Positions 44,180 through 53,163 of a stretch of DNA of 64,000 nucleotides are shown one piece after another. The position numbers and the translations under genes are program-made. The stretch spans positions 3,782,001 to 3,846,000 of the forward strand of contig NZ_CP082161.1 of NCBI RefSeq assembly GCF_023101665.1, in the 5' to 3' direction. The notes below the pieces were generated by a model, which searched no databases, was not told the origin of the DNA, and was given only the letters and a program-made list of their open reading frames with translations. How positions within the stretch are numbered: the first letter of the stretch is position 1; each line of letters starts with the position of its first letter. This DNA comes from Bradyrhizobium sp. 195. Lineage in GTDB: Bacteria > Pseudomonadota > Alphaproteobacteria > Rhizobiales > Xanthobacteraceae.

Positions 44180-45774
44180 GCAAGGAGCGCCTTTATCTGT
44201 TCGACACCACGCTGCGCGACGGCGCGCAGACCAATGGCGTCGACTTCACGCTGACCGACAAGCAGGTCATCGCCGCGATGCTCGACGACCTCGGCATCGA
44301 CTATGTCGAGGGCGGCTATCCCGGCGCCAATCCGACCGACACCGAGTTCTTCGGCAGCAAGCCGAAGCTCAATCATGCGCGCTTTACCGCCTTCGGTATG
44401 ACGCGGCGAGCCGGGCGCTCAGTCTCCAACGACCCTGGTGTCGCCGGGCTCCTTGAAGCAAAGGCAGATGCGATCTGCTTCGTGGCGAAGTCTTCCGCTT
44501 ATCAGGTGCGCGTGGCGCTGGAGACGACGAAGGAGGAAAACCTCGCCTCGATCCGGGACAGCGTCGCGGCGGCAAAGGCCGCCGGTCGTGAGGTCATGCT
44601 CGACTGCGAGCATTTCTTCGACGGCTACAAGGAAGATTCGAGCTTTGCGCTCGCCTGCGCCAAGGCCGCTTATGACGCCGGGGCGCGCTGGGTGGTGTTG
44701 TGCGACACCAATGGCGGCACCATGCCTGACGAGGTCGAGGCCATCGTCACCGAGGTGACGAAGCACATCCCCGGCGATCACGTCGGCATCCACGCCCATA
44801 ACGACACCGAGCAGGCGGTCGCCAACTCGCTCGCCGCGGTACGCGCCGGCGCGCGGCAGATCCAGGGCACGCTGAACGGTCTCGGCGAGCGCTGCGGCAA
44901 CGCCAATCTCTGCTCGCTGATCCCGACGCTGAAATTGAAGAAGGATTTTGCCGACGCTTTCGAGATCGGGGTTACCGCCGAGAAGCTCGCAACCCTGGTC
45001 AAGGTCTCGCGCACGCTCGACGACATGCTCAACCGCGTGCCGAACCGGCATGCGGCTTATGTCGGCGAAAGTGCCTTCGTCACCAAGACCGGCATCCATG
45101 CTTCAGCGGTGTTGAAGGATCCGCAGACCTATGAGCACGTGCTGCCGGAGACCGTCGGCAACCACCGCAAGGTCTTGGTCTCAGACCAAGCCGGCCGTTC
45201 CAACGTCATCGCCGAGCTCGACCGTGCCGGCATTCCTTACGAGAAGAGCGATCCGAAGCTGACGCGGCTTGTCGAGGAGTTGAAGGAGCGCGAGGCGCAA
45301 GGCTACGCCTATGAATCCGCCAACGCGTCGTTCGAGCTGCTGGCGCGGCGCACGCTCGGCAAGGTGCCGCATTATTTCGAGGTCGAACAGTTCGACGTCA
45401 ACGTCGAGCAGCGCTACAACGCGCTCGGCGAGCGCGTGACCGTGGCGCTCGCGGTGGTGAAGGTCGACGTCGCCGGTGAGCATCTGATCTCGGCCGCCGA
45501 AGGCAACGGTCCCGTCAACGCGCTCGACGTCGCCTTGCGCAAGGACCTCGGCAAGTACCAGAAATACATCGATGGGCTGAAGCTGATCGACTACCGCGTG
45601 CGCATCCTCAACGGCGGCACCGGCGCGGTCACGCGCGTTCTGATCGAGAGCGAGGACGAGAACGGCGACAGCTGGACCACGGTCGGGGTCTCTCCGAACA
45701 TCATCGACGCCTCGTTCCAGGCGCTGATGGATTCGGTGATCTACAAGCTCGTGAAGTCGGGGGCGCCGGCGTAA
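44176..45774 (+). CDS. cimA: (R)-citramalate synthase-like enzyme
   Basis: 532 residues of the 2-isopropylmalate/citramalate synthase family, condensing pyruvate and acetyl-CoA for isoleucine synthesis. The catalytic TIM barrel begins DTTLRDGAQTNGVDF; metal site IHAHNDTEQAVANS and GLGERCGNANLCSLIP follow. A C-terminal regulatory domain of LeuA-dimer type begins near residue 405 (FDVNVEQRYNALGERVTVALAVVK in parts). This class is the bacterial CimA with long C-terminus. It is the last gene of the cysS operon and overlaps the GNAT gene. Confidence 0.9.
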   Translation: MSKERLYLFDTTLRDGAQTNGVDFTLTDKQVIAAMLDDLGIDYVEGGYPGANPTDTEFFGSKPKLNHARFTAFGMTRRAGRSVSNDPGVAGLLEAKADAICFVAKSSAYQVRVALETTKEENLASIRDSVAAAKAAGREVMLDCEHFFDGYKEDSSFALACAKAAYDAGARWVVLCDTNGGTMPDEVEAIVTEVTKHIPGDHVGIHAHNDTEQAVANSLAAVRAGARQIQGTLNGLGERCGNANLCSLIPTLKLKKDFADAFEIGVTAEKLATLVKVSRTLDDMLNRVPNRHAAYVGESAFVTKTGIHASAVLKDPQTYEHVLPETVGNHRKVLVSDQAGRSNVIAELDRAGIPYEKSDPKLTRLVEELKEREAQGYAYESANASFELLARRTLGKVPHYFEVEQFDVNVEQRYNALGERVTVALAVVKVDVAGEHLISAAEGNGPVNALDVALRKDLGKYQKYIDGLKLIDYRVRILNGGTGAVTRVLIESEDENGDSWTTVGVSPNIIDASFQALMDSVIYKLVKSGAPA

Positions 45775-45792
45775 GTCCCACGACGACTGTCA

Positions 45793-45892
45793 AACCCCGC
45801 GAAAGCGGGGTATCCAGTACGCCGCGGCTTCTCGGTAGCTCTCGGGCGTCTCGGAATACTGGATCGCCCGGTCAAGCCGGGCGATGACGGCG
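45793..45892. repeat. Interspersed palindromic repeat, family A, copy 2
   Basis: Hairpin CCCCGCGAAAGCGGGG, then TATCCAGTAC, a short centre, ATACTGGAT and a CGCCCGGTCAAGCCGGGCG hairpin. Same architecture as 34120-34230 and 58204-58325. It lies between cimA and the VOC gene. Confidence 0.85.
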
Positions 45893-45914
45893 GAATTTGA
45901 GGAGAGAGCAGGGC

Positions 45915-46292
45915 ATGATCGACCACATCTCCGTCGGTGTCAGCGATCTCGATCGCGCCGCAAAATTCTACGAGGCCACGCTCGCGGCCCTCGGCCTCGC
46001 ACGCCTCGTCACGCGGCCGCGGACGGTCGGCTTCGGCAAGGCCTATCCCGAGTTCTGGATCAATCTGCGCGAGACCATGGCGCGTGTGCCGGCGGAAAGC
46101 GGCGTCCACATCTGCCTGCGGGCGAAGACGACGGATGAGGTCGATGCGTTTCATGCCGCCGCCATCGCGGCGGGCGGGGCCTCCGACGGTGCGCCCGGCA
46201 TCCGCCCGCACGATCGCGTGCGCTACTACGCGGCCTTCGTCGTCGACCCCGACGGCAACCGCATCGAGGCGGTGGCGTTTCCGGCAGAGTAG
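45915..46292 (+). CDS. VOC family protein
   Basis: 125 residues with a single glyoxalase-like module: MIDHISVGVSDLDRAAKFYE carries the first His, VHICLRAKTTDEVDAFH the middle His, and VVDPDGNRIEAVAF the final Glu. The class is metal-dependent; substrate unknown. ATG at 45915 follows GAGAGCAGGG. It is followed by a strong bidirectional hairpin and a convergent LOG-family gene. Confidence 0.87.
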   Translation: MIDHISVGVSDLDRAAKFYEATLAALGLARLVTRPRTVGFGKAYPEFWINLRETMARVPAESGVHICLRAKTTDEVDAFHAAAIAAGGASDGAPGIRPHDRVRYYAAFVVDPDGNRIEAVAFPAE

Positions 46293-46293
46293 A

Positions 46294-46333
46294 GCAGGAT
46301 CCGGAAAGCGTGCAGCGGCTTTCCGGATCCTGC
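46294..46333. terminator. Bidirectional terminator-like hairpin
   Basis: A perfect 16-bp stem (46294-46309 with 46318-46333) and an 8-base loop, containing GGATCCGGAAAGC. It begins two bases after the VOC stop and ends 15 bases before the convergent LOG gene's stop, so it can end transcription from both sides. The GATCCGGAAA core resembles a common rhizobial short repeat, as at 53994. Confidence 0.75.
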
Positions 46334-46348
46334 CCGAAACAAAGAGCC

Positions 46349-46954
46349 CTAGAGCTTGCGCGCCACTTCCGGCGCAAGCTTCTTCTCGGCCTCGTCGATC
46401 TGGGCCGCGGCCGCTTTCAGCTTCGGCAGAATCTCCTCGACGCGATCGGCCTTGAGGATGTCGACCGAAAGACCGGCGCGGATGAACTCGGTCTGGCGCA
46501 TGTGCGACAGCAGCGAGAACAGCGGCTCCCAGAAATTGTCGATGTTGGCGAGCAACACCGGCTTGGCGTGGCGGCCGAGCTGTTTCCAGGTCAACTGCTC
46601 GACCAGCTCTTCCAGCGTGCCGACGCCGCCCGGCAGCGCCACGAAGGCGTCGGAGCGTTCGAACATCAAGCGCTTGCGCTCGTGCATGTCGGGGGTGACG
46701 ATCATCTCCTGCACGCGCGTCAGCGCGTTCTCGCGCATCCGCAGGAAGTCGGGGATGATCCCGGTGACGGTGCCGCCGTGATCGAGCACGGAGGTCGCGA
46801 CCGAACCCATCAGGCCAAGCGAGCCGCCGCCATAGACGAGGCGGATGTCGTTTTCGGCGAGCGCCTTGCCGAACGCCTTGGCGCCTTCGGTGAAGCGGGG
46901 ATTGGTTCCTGGGCCGGAGCCGCAATAGACACAGACGGTTTTGATCGTGCTCAT
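46349..46954 (-). CDS. LOG family protein (TIGR00730, cytokinin riboside 5'-monophosphate phosphoribohydrolase-like)
   Basis: 201 residues with a Rossmann-like fold. Motifs are VCVYCGSGPG, VYGGGSLGLMG, and the signature PGGVGTLEELVEQLTW with MHERKRLM just before it. LOG enzymes release free cytokinin bases or act on nucleoside monophosphates; in bacteria many are general nucleosidases. Start at 46954 (MSTIKTVCVY) is preferred; a start three codons earlier is possible. Confidence 0.9.
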   Translation of the reverse strand: MSTIKTVCVYCGSGPGTNPRFTEGAKAFGKALAENDIRLVYGGGSLGLMGSVATSVLDHGGTVTGIIPDFLRMRENALTRVQEMIVTPDMHERKRLMFERSDAFVALPGGVGTLEELVEQLTWKQLGRHAKPVLLANIDNFWEPLFSLLSHMRQTEFIRAGLSVDILKADRVEEILPKLKAAAAQIDEAEKKLAPEVARKL

Positions 46955-47155
46955 TGTCACCATGATGCATTGCAGCGAAGAGGCGTCAAGCCCTTCAGGT
47001 GATTCGATACTCCCGGAAATCTACCGGTAAATGGCGACAAACAATCGAAGATTCGCCATCTGGCGGGGTGCGTTGACATCGGGAAGGCTCTATATGACAG
47101 GCGAAAATGGTAAATCACGGTGACGCCCGCACCCGGCGGGATTTCAGGCTTTTTG

Positions 47156-49111
47156 ATGGACCAACCTCAATCGTTCGACGGCGCCGACGTTCCCAATCCT
47201 GCCGGCGGCCCGGCGGAGCGGGCCACGTTGATGGGCACGCTGGCGCATCTGTGGCCCTATATCTGGCCGGGCGACCGCTTCGATCTGAAGATGCGCGTGG
47301 TGTGGTCGCTTGTGCTGCTGCTCGCTGCCAAGCTGATCACGTTGACGGTACCGTTCAGCTTCAAATGGGCGACGGACGCGCTGACTGGCGCCAACTCGGC
47401 GCCGCTGCAGGCTGATAATTGGCACCTCTGGGTGATCGCCTCGCCGTTGTTGCTGACCGTGAGCTACGGCACGATGCGCATCCTGATGGCGCTGCTGACG
47501 CAATGGCGCGATGGCATCTTTGCGCGCGTCGCCATGCATGCGGTGCGCAAGCTCGCCACCATCACCTTCATCCATATGCACGAGCTGTCGCTGCGCTTCC
47601 ACCTCGAGCGCAAGACCGGCGGTCTGACGCGCGTGCTCGAGCGCGGCCGCGAGGGCATCGAGGTCATCGTGCGCATGGTGATCCTGCAGCTGATCCCGAC
47701 CATCGTCGAGGTTTCGCTGCTGATGGCCGTGCTGCTCTGGCAGTTCGACTGGCGCTACGTGGTCGCAACGCTGATCACGGTCACGCTCTACATGTACTAC
47801 ACTTACATCGCGACCGAGTGGCGGATCGGCATCCGCCGCAAGATGAACGATTCCGATACCGAGGCGAACACCAAGGCGATCGACTCGCTGCTCAACTACG
47901 AGACCGTGAAATACTTCGGCGCCGAGGCGCGCGAGGCCCAGCGCTACGACAAGTCGGTGGCGCGCTACGAGGAGGCGAGCGTCCACACCTACACCTCACT
48001 CGCGGTGCTTAACACCGGCCAGGCGGTGATCTTCACGCTGGGGCTGACCGCAACCATGCTGATGTGCGCGATCGGCGTGCGCAACGGCACCAACACCGTC
48101 GGCGATTTCGTGCTGGTCAACGCCATGATGATCCAGCTCTATCAGCCCCTGAACTTCATGGGCATGGTCTATCGCGAGATCAAGCAGGCGATCATCGACA
48201 TCGAGAAGATGTTCAATGTGCTGGGCCGCGAGGCCGAGATCAAGGACGCGCCCGATGCGCAGCCGCTGGTCATCTCCGCCGGCACCGTGCGCTTCGAGGA
48301 CGTGCGCTTTGCCTATGAGGCACCGCGCCCGATCCTCAAGGGCATCAGCTTCGAGGTGCCGGCCGGCAAGACCGTCGCGATCGTCGGCCCGTCCGGGGCG
48401 GGCAAGTCGACCATCTCGCGTCTGCTGTTCCGCCTCTACGACGTCTCCGGCGGCAAGATCCTGATCGACGGCCAGGACATCCGCGCGGTGACGCAGGATT
48501 CACTTCGGGCCTCGATCGGCATGGTGCCGCAGGATACCGTGCTGTTCAACGACACCATCCGCTACAACATCCGCTACGGCCGCTGGGACGCCAGCGATGC
48601 CGAAGTCGAAGAAGCGGCGCGGCTCGCGCAGATCGACCATTTCATCCGCCTGTCGCCGAAGGGTTACGAGACCCAGGTCGGCGAGCGCGGGCTCAAACTG
48701 TCCGGCGGCGAGAAGCAGCGCGTCGCGATCGCGCGCACTGTCCTGAAGGCGCCGCCGATCCTGGTGCTGGACGAGGCCACCTCGGCGCTCGACACCCACA
48801 CCGAGCACGAGATCCAGGGCGCGCTCGACCGGGTGGCGAAGAACCGCACCTCGCTGGTGATCGCGCACCGGCTTTCGACTATCGTTGGGGCCGACGAGAT
48901 CATCGTGCTGGATCAGGGCCGCATCGCCGAGCGCGGGACCCACGCCAAGCTGCTCGCCCACGGCGGCCTCTATGCCAGCATGTGGAACAGGCAGCGCGAG
49001 GCGGAGGCGGCGCGCGAGAAACTGGCCAAGATGGCCGACACCGGCGACGCTCCCAACCGGGAGCCGCCGGCGGTCAATGACGCCCTGACGGCGCCTGCGG
49101 CGGCGGAGTGA
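47156..49111 (+). CDS. Atm1/HMT1-like ABC exporter (fused permease and ATPase)
   Basis: About 651 residues. Six-helix transmembrane domain (about 40-340), then an ATPase with Walker A GPSGAGKST, Q-loop MVPQDTVLF, signature LSGGEKQRVAIAR and Walker B LVLDEATSALD. The NYETVKYFGAEAREAQRYDKS segment is a hallmark of the Atm1 group, which exports glutathione-linked or metal-related compounds in bacteria. The start is ATG 47156 (MDQPQSFDGA) or GTG 47120. It works as a homodimer. It is followed at 79 bases by the phosphatidylserine decarboxylase gene. Confidence 0.92.
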   Translation: MDQPQSFDGADVPNPAGGPAERATLMGTLAHLWPYIWPGDRFDLKMRVVWSLVLLLAAKLITLTVPFSFKWATDALTGANSAPLQADNWHLWVIASPLLLTVSYGTMRILMALLTQWRDGIFARVAMHAVRKLATITFIHMHELSLRFHLERKTGGLTRVLERGREGIEVIVRMVILQLIPTIVEVSLLMAVLLWQFDWRYVVATLITVTLYMYYTYIATEWRIGIRRKMNDSDTEANTKAIDSLLNYETVKYFGAEAREAQRYDKSVARYEEASVHTYTSLAVLNTGQAVIFTLGLTATMLMCAIGVRNGTNTVGDFVLVNAMMIQLYQPLNFMGMVYREIKQAIIDIEKMFNVLGREAEIKDAPDAQPLVISAGTVRFEDVRFAYEAPRPILKGISFEVPAGKTVAIVGPSGAGKSTISRLLFRLYDVSGGKILIDGQDIRAVTQDSLRASIGMVPQDTVLFNDTIRYNIRYGRWDASDAEVEEAARLAQIDHFIRLSPKGYETQVGERGLKLSGGEKQRVAIARTVLKAPPILVLDEATSALDTHTEHEIQGALDRVAKNRTSLVIAHRLSTIVGADEIIVLDQGRIAERGTHAKLLAHGGLYASMWNRQREAEAAREKLAKMADTGDAPNREPPAVNDALTAPAAAE

Positions 49112-49189
49112 CCTTGTCTCCGGTCCCAACTCTGGCCTAAACAAGCCCGCGCGACGACCCGTGCCATTAACTCCGACCGGCAGATAGCG

Positions 49190-49888
49190 ATGTCCATTCT
49201 CGATTCGATCCAGCGTCAGATCCCACCGATCCACAAGGAGGGCTATCCCTTCATCGGCGGCTTTGCGCTGGCAAGCCTGATCCTGTTCTGGCTGTGGTCG
49301 CCTCTGGGCTGGATCGGCACGATCCTGACCGTGTGGTGCGCGCTGTTCTTCCGCGATCCCGTGCGCGTGACGCCGGTGCGCGAGGGGCTGGTCGTGTCGC
49401 CGGCCGACGGCCGCGTCTCGATGATCACCATGGCGCTGCCGCCGGCCGAACTCGGGCTCGGCGATCGGCCGTTGCCGCGCATCTCGGTTTTCATGAGCGT
49501 CTTCAATTGCCACGTGAACCGCGCTCCCGTCGCGGGCAGGGTGGACCGCATCGCCTACCGCCCCGGCCTCTTCATCAATGCCGAGCTCGACAAGGCGAGC
49601 GAGGACAATGAGCGCAATTCGCTCGTGATCTCGACACCGACGGCGCGGATCGGCGTGGTCCAGATTGCAGGGCTTGTCGCCAAGCGCATCGTCTGCTTCG
49701 TCAGGGAGGGCCAGGCGATCGGCACCGGCGAGCGTTTCGGTCTGATCCGCTTCGGCTCGCGGCTCGACGTCTACCTGCCTGTGGGAACCAAGGCGCTGGT
49801 CTCGGAAGGGCAGACCGCCATCGCCGGCGAGACGATTTTGGCCGATCTTGCGGGCGACGACCCCAGCCGCGTCTACCGCGCCAATTAA
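49190..49888 (+). CDS. psd: Phosphatidylserine decarboxylase proenzyme (short form)
   Basis: 232 residues. Converts phosphatidylserine to phosphatidylethanolamine in the inner membrane. The self-cleavage site is Gly189-Ser190 in [11 protein letters not shown], where Ser becomes the pyruvoyl cofactor. Other motifs are [15 protein letters not shown] and [17 protein letters not shown] membrane segment lies at about 20-53. The length matches the archaeal/proteobacterial short type. It is followed by pssA after 87 bases, giving the two-step pathway from CDP-diacylglycerol. Confidence 0.95.
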   Translation: MSILDSIQRQIPPIHKEGYPFIGGFALASLILFWLWSPLGWIGTILTVWCALFFRDPVRVTPVREGLVVSPADGRVSMITMALPPAELGLGDRPLPRISVFMSVFNCHVNRAPVAGRVDRIAYRPGLFINAELDKASEDNERNSLVISTPTARIGVVQIAGLVAKRIVCFVREGQAIGTGERFGLIRFGSRLDVYLPVGTKALVSEGQTAIAGETILADLAGDDPSRVYRAN

Positions 49889-49975
49889 CCAATAAGTCGG
49901 TCTGTGGGGGGCTTCCGCCGCAATGGCGGAGGGAGACGCGACTTGCTATATCTCGCCTTGAGGTGAGGACCAGCG

Positions 49976-50857
49976 ATGACGCCCTATGACTTCAAATACC
50001 CCGATACGCGCCGCCGCCGGTTCCGTCCGATTCCGGTGCGGATGCTGGTGCCCAACGTCATCACGCTGCTGGCGATCTGCGCCGGCCTGACCTCGATCCG
50101 CTTGTCGATCGAGGGACGGATGTCGCTCGCCGTCTACGCCATCGTGTTCGCGGCGGCGCTCGACGGCATCGACGGCCGCATCGCGCGCATGATCAAGGGT
50201 CAATCCAAGTTCGGCGCCGAACTCGACAGCCTCGCTGACTTCGTCAATTTCGGTGTGGCGCCCGGCCTGATGTTGTATTTCTGGCAGCTCCATGAGCTCG
50301 GCAATGCCGGCTGGATCGCCGCGATGGTGTTCGCGATCTCCGGCGGTCTGCGTCTGGCGCGCTTCAACGCCACCATGGACGATCCGAACAAGCCGGCCTT
50401 CGCCGCCAATTTCTTCACCGGCGTGCCGGCGCCGGCCGGCGCTATCACCGTGCTGCTGCCGATCTACGTTGCGTTCCTCGATCTCGGCCGCACTCCCGCG
50501 GCGGTGACGGCGGCCTATACGCTCCTCATCGCCTTCCTGATGGTGTCGCGCCTGCCGGTGTTCTCCGGCAAGACCAAGCGCATGCGCGTGCCGCCGGAGC
50601 TGGTGCTGCCGGCGTTCGTCGCCGTGATCGTCTTCATCGCATTGCTGATCGCCTATCCCTGGCACGTGCTGTCGATCGGCACGGTGCTGTATCTGCTCTG
50701 CCTGCCGCTCGGCTACAAATCCTACCGCGACCAGGCGCGCGCGATGGAAGCTGCGGCGCCGGCGGAAGGCGAAGTCTCGTCACCACCTTCGGCGCCGACG
50801 CTGGCGAATTTGTCGGAACCGCCGCCGGAAGACGACCGGCCCGGACGGCTGCACTGA
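49976..50857 (+). CDS. pssA: CDP-diacylglycerol-serine O-phosphatidyltransferase
   Basis: 293 residues, integral membrane enzyme of the CDP-alcohol phosphatidyltransferase family. It makes phosphatidylserine, which psd then decarboxylates. The motif DGIDGRIARMIKGQSKFGAELDSLADF contains the family D-G-x2-A-R-x8-G-x3-D-x3-D pattern at about residues 60-87, here in the PssA variant with Gly-Arg-Ile-Ala-Arg. About eight helices follow. The C-terminal 50 residues are Pro/Ala/Glu-rich and likely cytosolic. Confidence 0.94.
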   Translation: MTPYDFKYPDTRRRRFRPIPVRMLVPNVITLLAICAGLTSIRLSIEGRMSLAVYAIVFAAALDGIDGRIARMIKGQSKFGAELDSLADFVNFGVAPGLMLYFWQLHELGNAGWIAAMVFAISGGLRLARFNATMDDPNKPAFAANFFTGVPAPAGAITVLLPIYVAFLDLGRTPAAVTAAYTLLIAFLMVSRLPVFSGKTKRMRVPPELVLPAFVAVIVFIALLIAYPWHVLSIGTVLYLLCLPLGYKSYRDQARAMEAAAPAEGEVSSPPSAPTLANLSEPPPEDDRPGRLH

Positions 50858-50979
50858 GCGGTTCTTACGGATATCTGCCATGAAGGCGAGCTGAGTTGGG
50901 TCGAGGCTCGATCTCGGCTATATCGCCCTGTGCCGGCGGCACCGCGCCAACAGCGGCCGCTAATCTGGGAGAGAACGCC

Positions 50980-51699
50980 GTGACCAATACCGCGACCGGG
51001 CCGCTGCCCGCTTCCGTCCTCGAAGCGCTGGGCCGCTACGACACGCCGACGATCTGCAATGCCATGGAGATCGTGGCGCCCGAGCGTCGGCTGATCGGCT
51101 ACACCACCAAGCAATTGGTCTGCCCGTTCCCCGATTTGCCGCCGATCGTCGGCTATGCCCGCACGGTCGCGATCCGCTCGGTGCTGAAGTCATCGCTTCC
51201 GGCGGAAGAGCAGTCCCAGCGCCGCATCGAATATTACGAATATGTCGGCACTGGCCATGGCCCGCGCATCTCGGTGATCCAGGACATCGACGGTCCTGAC
51301 GTCGGCTACGGCGCGTTCTGGGGCGAGGTGCAGAGCAACGTGCATAAGGCGCTCGGCTGCCTCGGCGTCATCACCGACGGTTCGATCCGCGACATCCCGC
51401 AATGGGCCCCTGGCTTCCAGGCGCTGGCCGGCTCGATCGGCCCGTCCCATGCCTGGGTGCATGCCGAGAGCTTTGGCGGCGAGGTGCGCGTTGCCGGCAT
51501 GACCGTGAAGTCGGATGACCTGATTCACGCCGACCTGCACGGCGCCATCGTGATCCCGCACGACATCGCCGCCAAGCTACCCGAGGCCGCCGAACTCTGT
51601 GGCCGCCGCGAGACGCCGATCCTGGAGATCGCCCGCAGCCCCGACTTCTCGCTGGAGAAGCTGAAGGCCGCGCTGAAGCGCTCGGCGGAGATTCACTGA
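50980..51699 (+). CDS. RraA-like protein (HMG/CHA aldolase family)
   Basis: 239 residues of the RraA/dimethylmenaquinone methyltransferase-like superfamily. Members include 4-hydroxy-4-methyl-2-oxoglutarate aldolases and regulators of RNase E. Motifs are YDTPTICNAMEI, the barrel core VQSNVHKALGCLGVITDGSIRDI in parts (GVITDGSIRD is the metal/substrate signature), and VKSDDLIHADLHGAIVIP. A GTG start at 50980 with GGGAGAG upstream is chosen. The reaction in this organism is unknown. Confidence 0.87.
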   Translation: MTNTATGPLPASVLEALGRYDTPTICNAMEIVAPERRLIGYTTKQLVCPFPDLPPIVGYARTVAIRSVLKSSLPAEEQSQRRIEYYEYVGTGHGPRISVIQDIDGPDVGYGAFWGEVQSNVHKALGCLGVITDGSIRDIPQWAPGFQALAGSIGPSHAWVHAESFGGEVRVAGMTVKSDDLIHADLHGAIVIPHDIAAKLPEAAELCGRRETPILEIARSPDFSLEKLKAALKRSAEIH

Positions 51700-51701
51700 G
51701 C

Positions 51702-51995
51702 TTACGGCGACGACGCCGGTCGTGGGCTGCCTTGTTCGCTCAGGAACAGGGCAGCCTGATCCGGTTCTCCAAACACGGCGGCGGCGCATCCGATGAGGGT
51801 GAAGCCGCCGGCGAAGTCCCACAGGGTGATGTCGTCTGCGCTGTCGGTGGCGTGAATCAACCGCGCTGCAATGACGGCGAAGGCGGCCTCGACAAAGAGC
51901 AGGGCGCTGAACGCCGGCAGGACGAGTTCCGGCTCGAGCAGATGGAACGCCAACACCGCAGGCAGCGCGGTGAGAAGACTGAACAGCGTCAACAT
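51702..51995 (-). CDS. Small membrane protein, unknown
   Basis: 97 residues with three hydrophobic stretches (MLTLFSLLTALPAVLAFHLL, LVLPAFSALLFVEAAFAVIAARL, LWDFAGGFTLIGCAAAVFG). A GGGAGCGA ribosome site precedes the ATG at 51995; frames open upstream lack one. It is convergent with the RraA-like gene, only two bases apart. The GGFTLIGCAAAVFGEP segment near the C-terminus looks conserved-type but no family name can be given. Confidence 0.65.
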   Translation of the reverse strand: MLTLFSLLTALPAVLAFHLLEPELVLPAFSALLFVEAAFAVIAARLIHATDSADDITLWDFAGGFTLIGCAAAVFGEPDQAALFLSEQGSPRPASSP

Positions 51996-52365
51996 TGCAA
52001 ATCGCTCCCGCGATCGAGCATGCCGCAGAGCTGCAGGATAGCAGATCCATCCATCGTTTTGCCCGTGGCGCAGGGCCGCAGCGCTCCATCCGGAGCACGA
52101 GCAAACCGTCTCGCAGCTGTTCAACTGGACGCCGTGCCTTCATCGCCTCGTCGCAGCCCAATCATGGTTAGCAAAACGTTGAGAATCCTGTCGGTGATCG
52201 GCAAAGCCCGCATCCTCCGAGCGCACTGCGCCCGGTTTGGCAGGCCGGCTCAACTTAACCTTTACGCGGCTTTAAGGGCGGCGCTCTAGGGTTTCCGATG
52301 CGGTTCGGGGTTGGGCCGCGCCAGCGGCCAGGACGGCCGTTGTTGCGTACGCGTTGGAGTATCCC
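51996..52365. other. Divergent intergenic region upstream of motA-like gene
   Basis: 370 bases. The only feature seen is an imperfect CtrA-type match (TTTA-N7-TTAA at 52261-52275, one mismatch) about 90 bases before the motA-like ATG. No gene or known repeat. Confidence 0.4.
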
Positions 52366-53139
52366 ATGGATATCATGACGAGCGTCGGGCTCACGGCGGG
52401 CATCATCGTCATCACTGCGATGATCTTCATGGGCGGCGACCTCCACATGTTCATCTCCGAACATGCGATGATCATCATCTTCGGCGGCTCGATCTCCGCC
52501 ACCATGATCCGCTTTCCGCTCTCGGCACTCCTGCACGGCCTTCCGCTCGGCGCCAAGTTCGCCTTCACCATGAGCCGCCTGTCGGCGCACGACCTCGTCG
52601 ACGAGCTCGCCCGCATCGCCGAGATCGCCCGCAAGCAGGGTCCTGTCGGTCTCGAAAAGGTCGAGACTGACGAGCCGTTCCTTGCCAAAGGCATCCGCTA
52701 CGTCGCCGACGGCTACGACCTTGACTTCATCCGCGACAATCTCGAGCGCGACCGCGACAACTTCCTCATGCACCTGGACGAGGGCAGCAAGATCTACCGC
52801 GCCATCGGCGACTGCGCCCCGGCGTTCGGCATGATCGGCACCCTGATCGGCATGGTGCAGATGTTCGCCAACATGACCGACCCGTCCAAGCTCGGCCCGT
52901 TCATGGCGACCGCGCTGCTCGCCACGCTTTACGGCGCGCTGGTTGCGAACCTGTTCTGTCTGCCGATCGCCGACAAGCTGCACGGCAAGCTGCTGGACGA
53001 GGAGACCAACCGTACCCTGATCATCGACGGCATCCTGATGATCCGCGACTCCAAGAGCCCGACGCTCGTGCGCGAAATGCTGCTGGCCTACCTGCCGGAG
53101 AAGCATCGTCACGCCGAGGGCGAGCCGGTGCCGGCGTAA
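52366..53139 (+). CDS. MotA/PomA-like stator subunit
   Basis: 257 residues, four transmembrane helices. Membrane motifs: GLTAGIIVITAMIFMGGDL, HAMIIIFGGSISATMI, and the conserved APAFGMIGTLIGMVQM followed by LGPFMATALLATLYGALVANLF, which carry the prolines and helix III/IV of MotA/PomA proton or sodium channels. A cytoplasmic domain (about 75-170) carries charged residues that contact the rotor. It pairs with the MotB-like gene 24 bases downstream. No other flagellar genes are visible nearby, so its target is uncertain. Confidence 0.88.
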   Translation: MDIMTSVGLTAGIIVITAMIFMGGDLHMFISEHAMIIIFGGSISATMIRFPLSALLHGLPLGAKFAFTMSRLSAHDLVDELARIAEIARKQGPVGLEKVETDEPFLAKGIRYVADGYDLDFIRDNLERDRDNFLMHLDEGSKIYRAIGDCAPAFGMIGTLIGMVQMFANMTDPSKLGPFMATALLATLYGALVANLFCLPIADKLHGKLLDEETNRTLIIDGILMIRDSKSPTLVREMLLAYLPEKHRHAEGEPVPA

Positions 53140-53163
53140 GACCGCCCGCCGGGATTTTCAGCC